Assembly: GCF_040054535.1 (NCBI RefSeq)
Contig: NC_090787.1
Span: 14,825,001-14,889,000, forward strand
Direction: 5' to 3'
DNA: 64,000 bases
Origin: Antennarius striatus
Lineage: Eukaryota > Chordata > Actinopteri > Lophiiformes > Antennariidae
This document shows, one piece after another, positions 13,001-27,500 of the stretch (its first letter is position 1; each line of letters opens with the position of its first letter). Made by a program: the position numbers and the translations under genes. The notes beneath the pieces were generated by a model that saw nothing but the letters and a program-made list of their open reading frames with translations, was not told where the DNA came from and did not search any database.

Positions 13001-16000
13001 GCTTCTGATATATGCTCCTTACAGATGGTGCTTTACACTTTGTCTACTGTGTCCAGCTGGAGCATACAAGAACACTCGGCATCCCAGTCAACTGTTCTGT
13101 CTGGCAGGAACATTACTGTCAGGGCTCTCACAAGCCTTTGTTGCCTCAGAAGTGATGCTACACAGCAAACAATGAGACAAAAGAGAATTTTAAAGATTAG
13201 TATGTCACCATATTATGTGAAAGTTGATAGTGCAATCTGTGAAACAAAATGCTTTTGGACCTGTCAGGGGTTTTTATACATTAATGTAATATGGAAAAAG
13301 TAAAATGCCTATTTAATGTCTATGTCCTTGTACTTCCTTGTATAATTTATAGAAGTACAACCCTTGGCAGCAAGGACAATAAGGAGATGGTCAGATGAGG
13401 TTTTGAGAGGCTGCTTCAAATAAAATTACAAGGAGAAAAAGGCTGCCAGGGGAAGACGTTACAAATGGTCTGACAAACGGCGTCATACATAATAAAAATG
13501 TGTCCGGCAGAGAGGTGCAGTGAACTGCAGGCTCCACCAAGAAGAGGGTTTTTTTTTTTTTTGCTGTCTGGGGCAGAAAGGCCCTGTGGTGGGTGCAGAG
13601 GAAACAGAAGATGAGGTTCTGGGACAATCAGGTAGAATTGCTAAGAGAAGAAGGGACTTTTGCAGGAGGGAGACTGAGGTCAGACTGCAGCAGAGAGCCT
13701 GATCGAGTTTGCAGAGGCAGAAGAAACATCTTTCGATACAAGACGTTATCAGCAGGTGGTCTAAGAACAGTCCTCTCAGAGCATCTCCAGGCTTCCTTTA
13801 GAAAATGGTGGAGAAAAAGATGATGGTCATATTATCAACCATTATGGGCAGCATTTCCTACCCCCCACGTGGATCCATGAGTGCCGTGGACAGCTCCCTT
13901 TACAGCAGGCGGCTGGATAAATAAAGGAACACTATAAAATCCTTTTCATCTCTGCCGTCCAATGCCAAACAGTCTCTGCTGTTCTCAGCAGACCATAATA
14001 ATCCACACATGAGAACAAGTAATTTTACTTGATGTTTTTGAACTATCAGTATGATAAGCTGTTGTTCACGTTTCTGCCGTTTACTCCCTGGATGCTTTGT
14101 TCTTATTCGAATGTCAATTTTCATTAATATTACATTTAATAAATGATTCTCCATTCTGTGTAATCTGTCATCTCTGAAGACTTTTCTTTGTTTTGTTCAA
14201 TTGCACCTTATGCATTACCATTTTTTTTCTTGGTTTATGTTTTAATTGTGATAGCGGTCAGTTGTGAATATAATGTTCATATATCAGCAAATGATTTTTT
14301 TTAAATATACTGTAGTTTGCTTAAGATTTAATTGCCTTTCTTCTTGTATTATTTGTTTGGATGCATTTGAGTCTTCCTCATTTTTCAAGATACTCCGTAC
14401 CCCAGTTCACCCACCAAACAGCCAACCATTACCTGACATCAGATATATTTCTGGCAACAACAACACACCAACTTCGACTTTCAGGAGAACGGTCATTGAA
14501 CAGGGCTTCAGGGCTTTCGTTGACCTTCACAGGACACCCCGTTGCTTTTTAGTAATTGCCATCTTCCTGACTACCATTCCTATTACCCCCTCAGCCACAT
14601 GGGGGGTATGATTCAGCTTCTTGTTCTCTTTAATTATACCACAGTCTTATACTTTATTTCTATTTTGCTGCATATGACTAATTTTTCTTTTCAGCCTTAC
14701 TACTGTGTGATTTAACCTACCCTGATGGAATCTATAAAATTTCTCTGATTTCATCTTAGCCACACTTTTATACTCAGCATTTGATGTGGCGCCCTACAAA
14801 AGTAGCTCCTTTAGCTGTGGGTGTCCAGGTGTGCATTTGAAAAGATTATATTATAATATAAGCAGATATACTGTCTTTGAAAGTCATTCATTTGTTCCCC
14901 TTCATAAAATTACAGGGAAAATCTGGCACCATTTCCTTTGTTTGATGACCTCTTGGACACGTTTCAAGGACCTCTGGGGGTCCCTGAACAGGAAAGGACA
15001 CACACTTGTGCTCTTAAGAAACATAATCCTATGCTGCCTCCCCTTCCCCCTCTGCTGTAGCTCCTCCTGTCGGTTAAATTAAGAAATACAACAAGAAAAA
15101 AGTTAGAAAAGACAATTGAGGACACTGTTAGAAACTGGTGGTGAGGGAAGATGCTGTTCAGATGTACATTCACAAGCAGAAAAACAGAAAGACACCATAG
15201 TTCTTTACCTGTAAAAAAATACTTGTGTACACCAGGAACATATTATTTGCAATTATCTTTAAACCACATCTTAATAAATAAATTTAAATAAATTATTTTC
15301 TTACATTATTGTTGATCCTTATGGATGACGTATACATGACAGTTTGACGCGAAGTCAGCCTACAATTGGGCTCTGTTTCTCTGCATACTTGAGCCAATAA
15401 CATTTGAAGTCAGCATTTTTCATTACAGGACAAACAAGAAAAACAATAAAAACTGCTTGCAGAGCAGAATTCCTTACATCTGAGGCAAGAAAATTAAGAA
15501 GATATAACAATCAACAATGGTCACTGTAAAAAAAAAGAGAGAGATAATGAGTTTACCAAACCTTATTTTCACTTCATTTTCATGCACTCTTTAAGTGTAG
15601 TTCAGTATTGTGTTTAGATATTTATACCCTTCATTTATTGCTAATTTATACTTCTATTTCACAAAGTTTCAGAGAGAAATATTGATATTTTAAACCTATA
15701 ACATTTATTTGATTAGTGGCTGTATCTTTTTCAGATTATTAAAATAAAATAGTAACTGAAAATTAAGACACATTGCTGCAGCTGACACTATTCAGCAATA
15801 GATAATTAAAATGAGTTGCACTATTAACAGCATTAACAAAATTAATAGACAAACAAAATTGATTGATGAACATAATAAGCCTTGGGAATTTCTAAGTAAT
15901 CCACACTGAATAGTTTTACTTGTAGTACTTTAACTTAAGTATGCTTATACTTTAATCCCAGTAATCATTGGTGATCTTTTTAAAAAAAAAATTATAGCTC

Positions 16001-17664
16001 TGTGTTTTACACTCCAGTATTTAAATTAAAAGATGAGTATGCTTGCACACCTTATTAAACAATCTATTGTAGTTATATCCTTACTGTTTTTTGTCTATTA
16101 GCCATTCATTAAGTTTTATATTTTGTTCCTGTAACTTTTGTTAGATCTCTCTCATTCTAAAATAATCTTTGAATTATCTTTACCTGAAGCGATTTAGAAA
16201 ATGTCTTGCAATTCTACTTTACGCCTCTTGGGGTCGCTGCTGGCTAAGGAAAGAATCGAGTTGGTTTCTCTTCATTATTCACTCCTTTGTTGTTCCTCCC
16301 CATGTTTAGGGTCAGGAACATTTAATGAATACCAGCTGGGACAAACATAAAAATAAATTGGACTGAACCTCAAACTAAGAGATTCAACAGTGTTGATGTA
16401 CCAACATCAAAAGCTGTCACAATTAAATGTGAATTAAATGCAAATCTTGCTGCTGTGCATCTTAGGGTGTCAGTGAGTGTTTGAAGCTTATGGCCCCATT
16501 GTTCTGACGTGGATTCATTATAGATTCTATTTTTGTGTGCATTTCCTCTTTTAAGTCTGTCCAATATTATCAGCACATCTCGGGTAAATTTCCTCTTAAT
16601 TTCATTCTCTGCAGTGCTCAGCAAAGTGTTCATTTGGTTGCACAGAAAATAAATACACATTTTGATTAGTGATTTTGTCATTTACAATAGTTGCATAAAA
16701 AACCTGATCAATGCTTCTGATACATAATAGGCCTAATCATAGCAGGGTAAAGCCTCGCTTTAGAAGGCTGCATGTTCCACTAATGGAAATCAAAAGCACA
16801 TGTATTTACTGTCTTCTCAATTCCTGCTTGGGGCTGATGGGAGCAAGATAAATTCTTGACATGATCACAAAGGTCAATTGCTGTGTGGTGTCTGAATGTA
16901 GCCAGATACCAGAGCAGCTTCCAACCCTCTTAATTAAATACTACATTCACCTTATCTCAGCTCCTCTTGCTGACAAGACTCTCCTGCCCACTAAAGACAT
17001 CTTTTCTTGACAGATTAAATACTATTGAATAAACAAACAACCCCAAATGTCCATATAAGTCTAAAAGGAACAACTGTGCATGCTCTGAGATTTTCAGAAA
17101 ACATGCTCCTAATCTTATGCAGGAAGATCTCTGTTGGCTGACTCGGATGACTCCATAGCTGAGGTCATTACCATGGTCAGAGAGGTCGTCCTACAACATA
17201 ATGAAAGGAGAGTTGAACTTCGTTACATTTAACCAAGGATGATAAATTACATTTCAAGTGAAGAAAGAAAATGTCAGCTGTGTGATTTTGTTGAGTCGGT
17301 AAACGGATGAATAGAGACACAGCTGTGTTTTGTTGTCGTTCAATTACTGTGACCTGTGTGCGTGTGACAGTCAAGATTTGACAGTTTTGTCATTTTGTTG
17401 TGGGAGCGATTGTTTTAAAATTAAATTCTGGCTAACACAGTTACTTTGTCAACTGTCGAGCGTTGATAGTTTGCTTGCTCTCCCCTACAGAAACAGGTTG
17501 TTACAAAATTCCCAACAGAGCAGAGACAAACAGTGAATTGTAATAATGTGGCAGCAGGGTACTTGAGCTTTATTTAGCTATGTGCCTTTAATTCTCCGGG
17601 GGATTGGGTGAAACGATGATTGTTCACAACCACAGCATTAAAAAAAATTGGAGGCCCCTATGAT

Positions 17665-17678
17665 GTTGCCACGGTAAC
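17665..17678. promoter_or_regulatory. RFX-type X-box (GTTGCC-AC-GGTAAC)
   Basis: Two half-sites, GTTGCC and GGTAAC, separated by 2 bp match the RFX consensus GTNRCC(0-3N)RGYAAC. A SOX-like ACATTGTGG and a homeodomain-like TTTAATGAC follow within 20 bp, inside a less repetitive stretch at about 17540-17900 that reads like a conserved non-coding element. Motif match only; occupancy is unknown. Confidence 0.45.
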
Positions 17679-18042
17679 ACACATTGTGGCTTTAATGACA
17701 GCCTCTGTTCACATCTTTTGGGTGATCATTTGCAGCCACGATAGCATCCAACTTGTGCTACTCAGAGTCTATACTAAATAAGTCATGGCTTGCATATGTT
17801 CAAATCAATCAGTTTGTCATTTATGTAATAAGCATATTGTGTCGTGCATTTGTTTACACGTGATAATTAGCTCATAGTGTGCTCATCTGCATGCTCGCTG
17901 TTTCATGTTATCTGACAGGGAGTGTCTGTGTTTTTAAGAGTTTGTACATTTGCTTGCATGTCTCTACATGTGTTGCTGTTGCCCGGCGTAATGTTCATGT
18001 TCCGGACCAGTGATGATAATTCAGCTGACCATCACGTCTCTT

Positions 18043-18051
<9 letters not shown>

Positions 18052-18084
<33 letters not shown>
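18052..18084. repeat. (CT)16 microsatellite
   Basis: A 33-bp uninterrupted CT tract. The same run produces the serine-leucine ORF seen in this frame, which is not a gene. Confidence 0.95.
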
Positions 18085-18086
<2 letters not shown>

Positions 18087-20194
18087 CTGCCATGTGGATT
18101 CAGATATAAAGCAGGGAAGAGCACCAGCTGAGACGACATAAACAGCTTGAGTATTTCCATCACGTTTATCAGACCATCCACCATCCAAACAGTGACAGAG
18201 TTGCTTTCATTTTCAGCTCATATTTGTACGGCCTTAGGCAGTTATCTAGAGTAATACCAAGTGGCAGTCAGGACTCACTGGTTGTACATCACCGACATAT
18301 TAATATCTCTACTCAATTAAGAGTTAGGTACATGTATATGAAATTTTATTCCACCTAATATATCTCAGGTTGTTGTTTTTTTTTTGGCTGCCATTCACAA
18401 TCAGAATTTCATCTGGATATGCATAAAAACAGGAGCATATGCCAGTATACTCATTTTACCCAGAGTTCTCTTTGGTAAGATGACAGTCTGTGCTGCATAC
18501 TTAATTGCAAATTCAAAGGATGAGAGGATAATAACTGTGTGTCTGTGTGCGCTCGCACACGTGTGAATGTTTGAGGAGATGCATCCACCAATACAACTCA
18601 ATGTCTCCCTAAAATAGAGACAAATTTTCATTTGAACACATTATCACCTTATTAAGTCATTTAGAAATTGGTACTGAGCACCCTCTTGAAAGCTCAGTCG
18701 GTTAATCTCACCATTGAGCTCTGTAGACTTTAGATTTTATGGTAACCTTGAGGCATCTCTGTGTTTGTACAGCCTCTTAAAAACAGTAAGCAGAGGTGCT
18801 GTAATGAGGATACAATAGGCACTCGTTGCTGTGGGTTCTGTGATAATCTTTGGAAGTTTAATTCTGGTCTCAGTACGCCTTCACTCAAAGCAAAGATGTG
18901 TGTATCATTTAAACTCCTGGAAAAACCACACTCGATGCTTTATTTTACCCTTAAAAAACATTTTTTTGGGGTTTATTCTGACCTGTTAGAATTTCAAAGA
19001 GAGAATATTTCAGCTGTGGGCTACCTCGTAGGACCTCAAATACTTTAAAGGACCATGTATTTACATGTTTTGGGATTGTTTTGGGGCCTTGGTTTTTACG
19101 CAGACTTCAAAGAATAATGAGATAATTATTGCACTTACCACCAGAGGGAAAGAGAGTAAGAGAGAGGGTGACACACACTTAGACAGAGAGAGAGAGAGAA
19201 TGGGAGGGAGAGAGAAAAGGAGTAATGAGTGTTCAAAATAGACAATAAAACTAATAGCATGCAAATTGAATGGAAATATGCTTTCACAGGAACATCAAAT
19301 CTGTGATTATTATCATCAACTTTGAGGCTGCAATCTTCTTTTGTTTTATTACTCGTGGGTTTTTTTATGTGAGTTTCATACTGTTGGAGTTTGAAATTGC
19401 TCTTCATGTTTGTTTTTTTTTCTTCCTTTCACCATAGAGAGCTGAGGTAACATGAAAAACAGCTGGTGCAAGCGTGGCTGATAGCAGCATCCTCACACTG
19501 ATTAAATTGCAATCGATTTCTGCAAAATGTCAGGAAATGCTAGGGTCTAGTGCCATTTAATGTTCTTCAGATCAGACCTGAAGGTAAGGGTCTATGTTAT
19601 CACTCATATGTCACAGAATGTGGAGAATGACAGGGTGGTGCCAGGAGTTTAATTGGCGTTAACACTTGTGTTGCAGAGTGCAGACTGAGTCTCCCAGGCA
19701 ATGACCAGTCAATGCGAGTCAAGACAAGCACTCAACAGGCTTTGAAGGGAAGCAGATATATTTACTCACCGAGATGGATTTTGAGGGGATTTTTTTTTAA
19801 AACCATACAAGAGACTGGAGGGTGACGGGAGGCATGAGGTAAAAAAACACAACAACAAAAAACAAAAAGCAAAAGAGAAAAGAATGACTTGAGTACACAC
19901 AAATCAGGACCAGCCACCATTGGGACTCTCTCAGAAAAAGGAAATCCTCAGCTGATAAAAAAGGGATTCTGTTATAATAGAAAAGCACCTATGATAAATA
20001 TGTCTGTAAATTGCTTTTGCTGTATGAGTTGCCACTAGAACTGAACAAATACCATCATGTAAAGTAGCTTCTCTACATCTATTGGCAACCAAGGACCCAT
20101 TCATATATGTGGATAGTGTTGCACAATTGTAGATGGACTATGTACAGTTATTATAGGTACACACCTTCTTGACCTTGTTTCATTTCCTTCAAAC

Positions 20195-20211
20195 ATGTGT
20201 GTGTGTGTGTG
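20195..20211. repeat. (TG)n microsatellite
   Basis: About eight TG units followed by GCGCACGTG. Confidence 0.85.
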
Positions 20212-20460
20212 CGCACGTGAGTGTTAATATACATGCAGAACATGCAGACATTCCTATTTAAAGCTGTATGGGGAAAGCAGTTAGACATTCTACAGAATTA
20301 TGATCACATCACAGGTATAATTATGTTGAGAAAAAAAAATGGACTGATTGACAATCAGTGAAAAGAGATGCTTTGAGAAAAGAAAAAGAGGTCATCGCTC
20401 TAAGTTAAGAGAGCAGGTTCTTCTCATTATATGGGGGGCTTGAAATTTAAAAGCACAACA

Positions 20461-20960
20461 AAAGTAAATTAATGTCATCATTCAGGAAAGCTGGTTTCCC
20501 AGCACCGATTTATACACGTGGCTATTATCGGATTGACGGGGATGGGCTCGTGGGTTAATATAAATGAAATCATGTTCGAAAACAAATGCAAGTGCGAATG
20601 AAGAGCAACGCGACAAAGCAATTGACTTTAAACACCAGGGTTGACAAAAAGCATAAATATTAATCAGCCCGCTAATTGACCAGGAGGTGACAGCCCAGCC
20701 CTGGTTAACCTGCTCTGTTAAAGGTAAAGACATGAGAAGATGATTATTTTGGATTACCTAAATGGCTGTAGAAGAAGGGGGAAAAAAAGCCATTAATCAA
20801 AGGTGCCCTCTGGCCAAGAAATAGCACCATAGAAAATATCTCCAACCTCCTCATTTCAGCACAGAGATTCAAAGCTATAAAGCACAGTGTCATGACTGAC
20901 TGGCCCGACTCCAAAGCCATTAATGATGTGATGATTGAACTCCCATTCACAGAATAATCC
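20461..20960. promoter_or_regulatory. Candidate conserved non-coding element (homeodomain and TCF/LEF sites)
   Basis: A repeat-free stretch of balanced composition containing several TAAT-type homeodomain cores (TATTAATCAG, CTAATTGACC, CCATTAATCA, CCATTAATGA) and a TCF/LEF-type ATCAAAGG. The pattern resembles enhancers found in gene deserts near neural adhesion genes. This is an inference from motif density; conservation has not been checked. Confidence 0.35.
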
Positions 20961-21100
20961 AAGACACTGAAAATGTCACATCACGTTTATCAGCAAAGGC
21001 TCGTCTGACAGATCAAGGTCACACGCTGGAGAGGTGTTCCTGATGTCGATTGTTAACTTTTTGACTCTTTGTGTAAGCTTCATTTCATATTAAATTATTG

Positions 21101-21160
21101 ACACGCACACACACACACACGCACGCACGCATGCACACACACATACACACGTACACACAC
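21101..21160. repeat. Imperfect (CA)n / (CACG)n microsatellite
   Basis: About 60 bp of alternating purine-pyrimidine sequence made of CA units with CG, TG and TA interruptions. Confidence 0.9.
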
Positions 21161-24100
21161 AAATGTGGACTTCAATCATTTTGCCCATACATAATAATTT
21201 CCAGAGCACATAAAGTTGTCCAGCAAATAAAACCTGACTGATATGTTGGCCCATTAGATGCTGTCAAAACAGACTAACATTGACACATATAAGAGCTACA
21301 ATCAAACACACGTCCTCCACAGCATCAATCTGGAAACAAACAAATCTATTACCCTTGTGAATTTGTTGTCATGATTTTCACGGCCGTATGAATTTCCCTG
21401 ATGATGAGTAGCTCCCTCTCTACCTCTTCCAGCTCGGTGTTCCACTCATGTTGAACACTTTCTCCTGGATGTTGTCTTCCTTGGAAGTGACAGTGAGTGA
21501 TCTCCAGCATCCTCACACATAGCATGACAGAAGAATAAAATGGGATTTAGTCTGGAGATGTCGCAAATGTCATAAAATTTACCCTTTAGATTCTTTGCTT
21601 TTTCTTTTTTTTTCCTCGATGTAAGGAAACACAAACATGATTGAAGTGATGCAAAATGCAGAGGATTTTCTGGTGCGAATGACGCACATTATTTAAAAAA
21701 ATGTGTGATAAATGTACAGTATTTTTGTTACAATGTGTTAAAATTCTTTAGGCAACTGCGATGAGCTGTGAACTGATGTGGGGGAAGGTGTTTTGTGCAT
21801 CATTTACTATTTCTTTTCCTGTATAAACCTGTTTTTCTCATCTGGGTTATTAAATAAATGTAGATGAAAATGTTAGTCTGTAATAGACTTTATTTATCGA
21901 CAAAATCCTTCACAATAGTTTTCTTTTTCTTTTTTATCTTTGAATGCTCTGTAATTCTGCACTTATGATGAGAAACAACTTTATTGTATATTTTCGAGCA
22001 CAAGAATACCTATCCATTGTCTGATGCTGATCAGTACTGTACTCTTTTCTCACGGGAATAGCAGCTATTTCATACTTAATGTCTGTATTTATTTTATCGT
22101 TGGAGATATGGGGTGGTTGTGTATGGATGGGGAGTACAAAACCAAATTTAGCTGTGCATATTGGACAGGAAGAAATGTAGTTATCATATTGCAGCAATAC
22201 AATACATTTTTTTCTGTGTGAGAAGATGTAGTGTCGAGTAGCTGTGGAACAAAGGCTATCTTGGAAAAGGGTAAGACATCTCCACTCTATGCAAAACTGC
22301 CTTAAGATAAAGTTCTTAAAGTGGTTGTCAGATGGTGAACTGAAGGCACTGGTTTAACTCCAATATAATATAAGGTTCTTCTCAGCTCTCTATATTTCCT
22401 CTAACTTGAAAAAAGGCTGTGTCCTGAAAGGAAGGAGACATCACCCCCATCCTCTTGGTGTCTCTTGTCAAGAAATATTTTATAGATGAAACTCAATTTT
22501 GGTGTCAGTTCCTTCTAGTGTCACTTTTCTACATACCACGTTATTCTTTTGTTTCAAAAGTGGGGTGCTTTCTTTCTAACTTTCTCTGCCGTACATTTTC
22601 TTGACGATTACTTGTTTCCATCAAGGGCAAAAAGGAAGCGTTTGTGAGAAGAAGGGAAAAACAACAGAGTACTTTTTCAATGCTCAGATTGAGCCCTAAT
22701 CTCCATTCTCAAGATGACGGAAGAAAAGGATCACATATGACGGAAGGGTCTTTATAATGGTGTAAAAAAAAAAAAAGAAAGAGAGATGACGAGAGCCCAC
22801 GCAATCACTCCACCCTCTGGTGCAAGAACTAAATCCCTGAAGGAAGGTCCTCATAAACATTCAATTTGTTCAAGGTTCCTTGAAGTGTGCTCACTTTCTC
22901 ATTTATTGTACCTTTGGTGCGTATCCAGTGCAGTGCTGTAGCAGCATGTCCACCATTGAAATAACCTGGGAACAGGTCTGCTGCTCCTGTCATGGTTGTC
23001 AGAATATTCACCCCTTTAATGGCCCTCCCAGTTTAACTCTGTCTAGACAATTGATTCATTAAATTAACTTCATAGTTACTTAATTTAATTTGGGTTTTGA
23101 CGACGGGCCTTATTTATTTGTTTGGATCAGCAAGAATGTTTATAGAGCCGCTGAATTGAAACGTCATGGTAGATAGTTCCGTTTCATATCCCTCACCAAA
23201 GGGAGAAAAAAATAAGGGATCAAGGGAATGTAAATGCTCCCTCACCTCATCTAAGCCAGAATGAAACTCCACTTTGGCTTGCATTTTCATCTGCACATGG
23301 AGTTTTCAGTTGGGGGGGAGTGAAGGGATCACATTTACCTTCAAATATTGCATGAAATCCTTACCGGGATTTAGTGATAAAAGTTCAAGACTCGAAGAAA
23401 CACACACATCTGTCAGTGTAGCTTGTGGTAGTTGCCATTAATTTATTTAATATTTTAACAGTTTAACATAAATGACTTTGAGAATGTTATTTTCTTGCCA
23501 GGCTATGAGTAATATGTGTTTATGGTGTGCGTCTGTCTTGTGTTTTTGTTTTTTTCTGTGTTGCATCCTGCATCCTTAGTGCAGACAGGCTGCAATGAGA
23601 AAGGAAATGAGTGGATTGGACGGGAGCTGTTGCATCACAGTCTCATATGAAGTTTGCAGTCAGAGTCAGTTAAAGCATGCATGTTTGAAATGGGGATGGA
23701 CTTCATCTTCATTTATCTCCCTCGGTTCCTGGCTTTGTCCAGGCTTTGCGTAAACAGAAACAGGCTTCACATGAGCTGATTTTGGGTGCACAATTTATTT
23801 GAAGAATGTTACATTTCACTGGGATCAATACTGGAGGGAGAGCGGGCCAGATGGACGAGTGAAAAGATTCTCGCTGTAGTCATGGCTCCGGGGTCAATAT
23901 TGCAAACATAATTTTGATTCCAACACAAACAGTTTTGATCCTTGGGCTCACACTGATCCAAACATTTACTTATCCAAATGTACTTCCAGTCATTGTCAGA
24001 AGGCACAAAGTAAGTCTTTGCCCCGCAGAGTATGGTTTCTGTTTAAAGATGTGCCAGATGATTGATGACTGAGCATTTGACATGGTTGTCTGTCATCTAG

Positions 24101-24508
24101 CTCTTTGATTCTGTTTAATTGCTCTCATATAGTACCCCCGCTGACACAAACGTAACACTGGTAGTTTTTAATGTCTAATCAGCATCGGCATTGCACCAAG
24201 CAAGCACTAAGGTTACTGACTTTAATTATGGACTATTATTATCACTGTGGGGTGAGCACAGCGGTCACTGAATCTTTGAAAAATTGAAATTAAAATTTGT
24301 CTTTTGTTTTCAGCTCAGACTAATAACTTTTATTGAGTTTCAGAGGCAAAAAAATAGTCAGAAAATAGCAGATTAAGGCACCTTTCAATGGGACACCATC
24401 CAGATTAACAGGAACGTACAGGATGTCATGGTGAAGTTTAGAAAAATCTAGAAATGAGTGAAAACCTTGATGCTAAGGTGTATTGTTTATTTCCAAGGGC
24501 GTTCAGGC

Positions 24509-24531
24509 TTTTTTTTTTTTTTTTTTTTTTT
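24509..24531. repeat. Poly-T tract (about 23)
   Basis: A homopolymer run. It could be the tail of an old retrotransposed insertion on the minus strand, but no element body was recognised beside it. Confidence 0.85.
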
Positions 24532-27500
24532 GCATAAAGTGTCTTCATCGTTCTAGTTTAAAGAAGGTATAATGATGATGAACAGGATTGAGAGGAGAGA
24601 TATAATGCCATCGCATGCAATTAGATTCAGACACATGCAAGAACCGAAAATGGATGATTTCCCAGGGGGTTGTACTAATCCACTCAAGTGCCGTGGTACC
24701 TTGTCATGCACTTCTTTAAACAAATCATATTTTTATCCCGGTGTGAGGTCACACTATTTTCATGCATTTCTGCAGTTGCCAAAATGATTAGAGTTGGCAT
24801 TACTTCTTAAAATGTTATGCACTCTTCTGGTTAGAATTTGGGACAGAAACAAACGCAGATGTCTTCACCACATCTGATGCTGTTGCGTTCTGGAGTGTTT
24901 CGCCTTAACATTCTAACCCAGTGCAAGTGGGAGCTGATTCTGAGCAATGCAGCTGGCGTGTGTTCAAAAAGAGGAAGTTGACATGTTAATGGAACTTAGT
25001 CACCTTATCCATTTCAATATGCTCTTTCTTTTTCTCTGCGCTGTAGGTACAGGAGTTGGCATTCCTCCACAAGCACCATGCTGGTTCACTGCCGTGGCAA
25101 TTAAAAAAAAAAAAAACTCTAGCTCTGTATTGTCCCCTCGAGGGCTGACGTTTGTTACCTCCACTAATATCTAAGAACACATGTTGAGTAGGTTCACCAG
25201 CGATGTTCGTTGCAACTGGGCTTGGCAGTGTAATATATATTCACGCCAGTTTTAATCTTACCTCATATACACTTTCACAATGCATCCATCCATAAATGCA
25301 CAACGCTTGCCGAGCAACAGCACCTCAGGACATACAGTATATGTCAAGTCTGTGGGTCTCAAAATTGCATTGTAATCGATTAGTGCATTTTGCGACACTC
25401 CATTATCAAGCAGCTGTTAGTGGAAATGAAAAGACTGGCAACATTAATCAATACTTCAAGTGTGTAGTATGTGTCATAAATACACGTAATCATGCCCAAT
25501 ACAATGATGTGAGCCTTCTGACGAACAAGTACATGAACCTCATCAGTGGCTACTTGATTCTCACTCTTTTCCCTGTTTCTCAAATAAACTGACTTTTGGG
25601 TCAATGCATGAAGATGCTATAACTGGCCTATAATAACTCATGCAGACAAATGCTCTCATTATGAGGTTAAGAAGCTTGGCTTGCTGTGATATTTACCCGA
25701 CTTGCACAGCGTTATGGTTAACCTACTTTCCCTCATTCAAAGAGGAAGGGGGTAGCTGGCAGCTGCTCTTCATACTTTAATGCCAACGGACTGATCTATC
25801 TGTGAGTGAAACACCATGATTCGTAGATAAAGATATTTTCTTAGATGCTTTATTTATGATGACAGCACTTGTCATTTGAAGGGGGTATCAAATTTGCATG
25901 AAAACAACTAAACCTATGTACCCCAACTAGGCCAATAGCCATATTATGAGGGCACGAAAAGCTGCCGGTGTGTGAGAGATAATCTTCATGGCTATACTTG
26001 GAATTTCCAAGCCTACTAGTTGCTGCGACCAATGAACCGTAAAAGTCTATTACCTATGGATTACTATGCTGATTTGCAAACAAGTGATGACCCAGAAAAC
26101 TTTATTTTAGTCATAATATAGTGCAATGTTTTATTGACTGCTTTGTGAAGTGCAATAATTAGACTGTGGCCTAACCAACCCTATAAACAATCGTACGTGA
26201 CAATAATAATGCACCAAAAAACTGCAACACATTAGATGAATGGACAATCTGTATGCAATGAGGATAAACAAATGAAAGTACCAATTAGTTCAAACGTTGC
26301 GCTACAGCAGAACACTGTTTTTAGTAGGATGGAATGTTAAAGACAGTCGAAGAAAACAAGAAATGGTTCCAGGGCTAATTTATGGGTTGAAAACTTATAG
26401 AGCCAAAACAAACAGAAATATTATTAAAATGATTGGTTTGTTCATTTATCCATAAAAGTTTTGACATATGCTAAAATAAAATGTCAAAACAGATCACAGT
26501 TCATTAAAGTGTTATGTACTGTTACATATAGAGCATTTATTATGAATCTACTTGCTTGTATATGGTGCATTCAGTTAGAACATCCATACCTAAAATGCTC
26601 CGGTTGTATTTTCTGTTTCTCTGGCATATTATATTGTATTTTCTGTCAGTTTTCTAGGAATTTAGTGATCTTCGCAAACTTTGTTTCGTATTTCTAATAT
26701 GAGAGAGGTGTAAACAGACTAAAACATAGCTAAACATGACAAGTATAGCAGGAGAGTGAGGAGATGCCAGGTTAGCACACTCCTGTGAACACCCACACAT
26801 TCCTTTGTTGAAATTTTATAGTCAAAATGAAAACCTCTGGGTGGACATGTGTCAGCGGAGCTGCTTCAGGTCATTTGACGCAGGAAGGAACAACCTCATG
26901 ATATTCTTTTCAGCCATGTTGTATAATTCCTTATTGAGGGTTTGATGTCATAAATGGATGAATTGAGAGTGTTTTTAAGAGCACTTAATAGATGTTTGGT
27001 GCAATCAAAGCTGTGATAGCCTTCTACAGCACACTGATTAAAATGTGTGCCAGTAGAAAATCATACAAATTTCCATTGTGAAACAGTAAATCAGACATTT
27101 CAGCTCTTTGAATGGCTACAAAAAGCTTCTCAGTACTTATACACTTTGTTTATGGATGCAAGATGCTATTAACTCACACCACATCCAGGCATGGTGCCTG
27201 CATTACCTGTAATAGTTAAGTCACATTAAACTATCTCAGTAAAAAACGAGAGGCGAAACTTCTGCAAGCAGGTAAACCCTCTGCAAATGGTTTGACATCC
27301 TTACCTTTACTGTTATCTTCACAGCATCAAACAGCTTAACAGTGTGGAGGCCTGCTGCGTCTGAAAAGCTCAAGGTTAGTCCCTGGATGACACCTAATAG
27401 GGCCATTCTATTCAGCATCTACCGTTTTCATCAGACAGATATATTTCTTACAATACCAAACTGTGTATCGATTCAAAAAAACTGTCCATCGATCTACAAG

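Noticed and set aside
12866..13303. 145-codon ORF in intergenic DNA
   Set aside because: No domain, signal or splice context; composition fits a chance ORF.
18680..18750. tRNA-like text (AGCTCAGTCGGTTAAT), possible tRNA-derived SINE head
   Set aside because: The A-box is only approximate and I find no B-box or cloverleaf; too weak to call.
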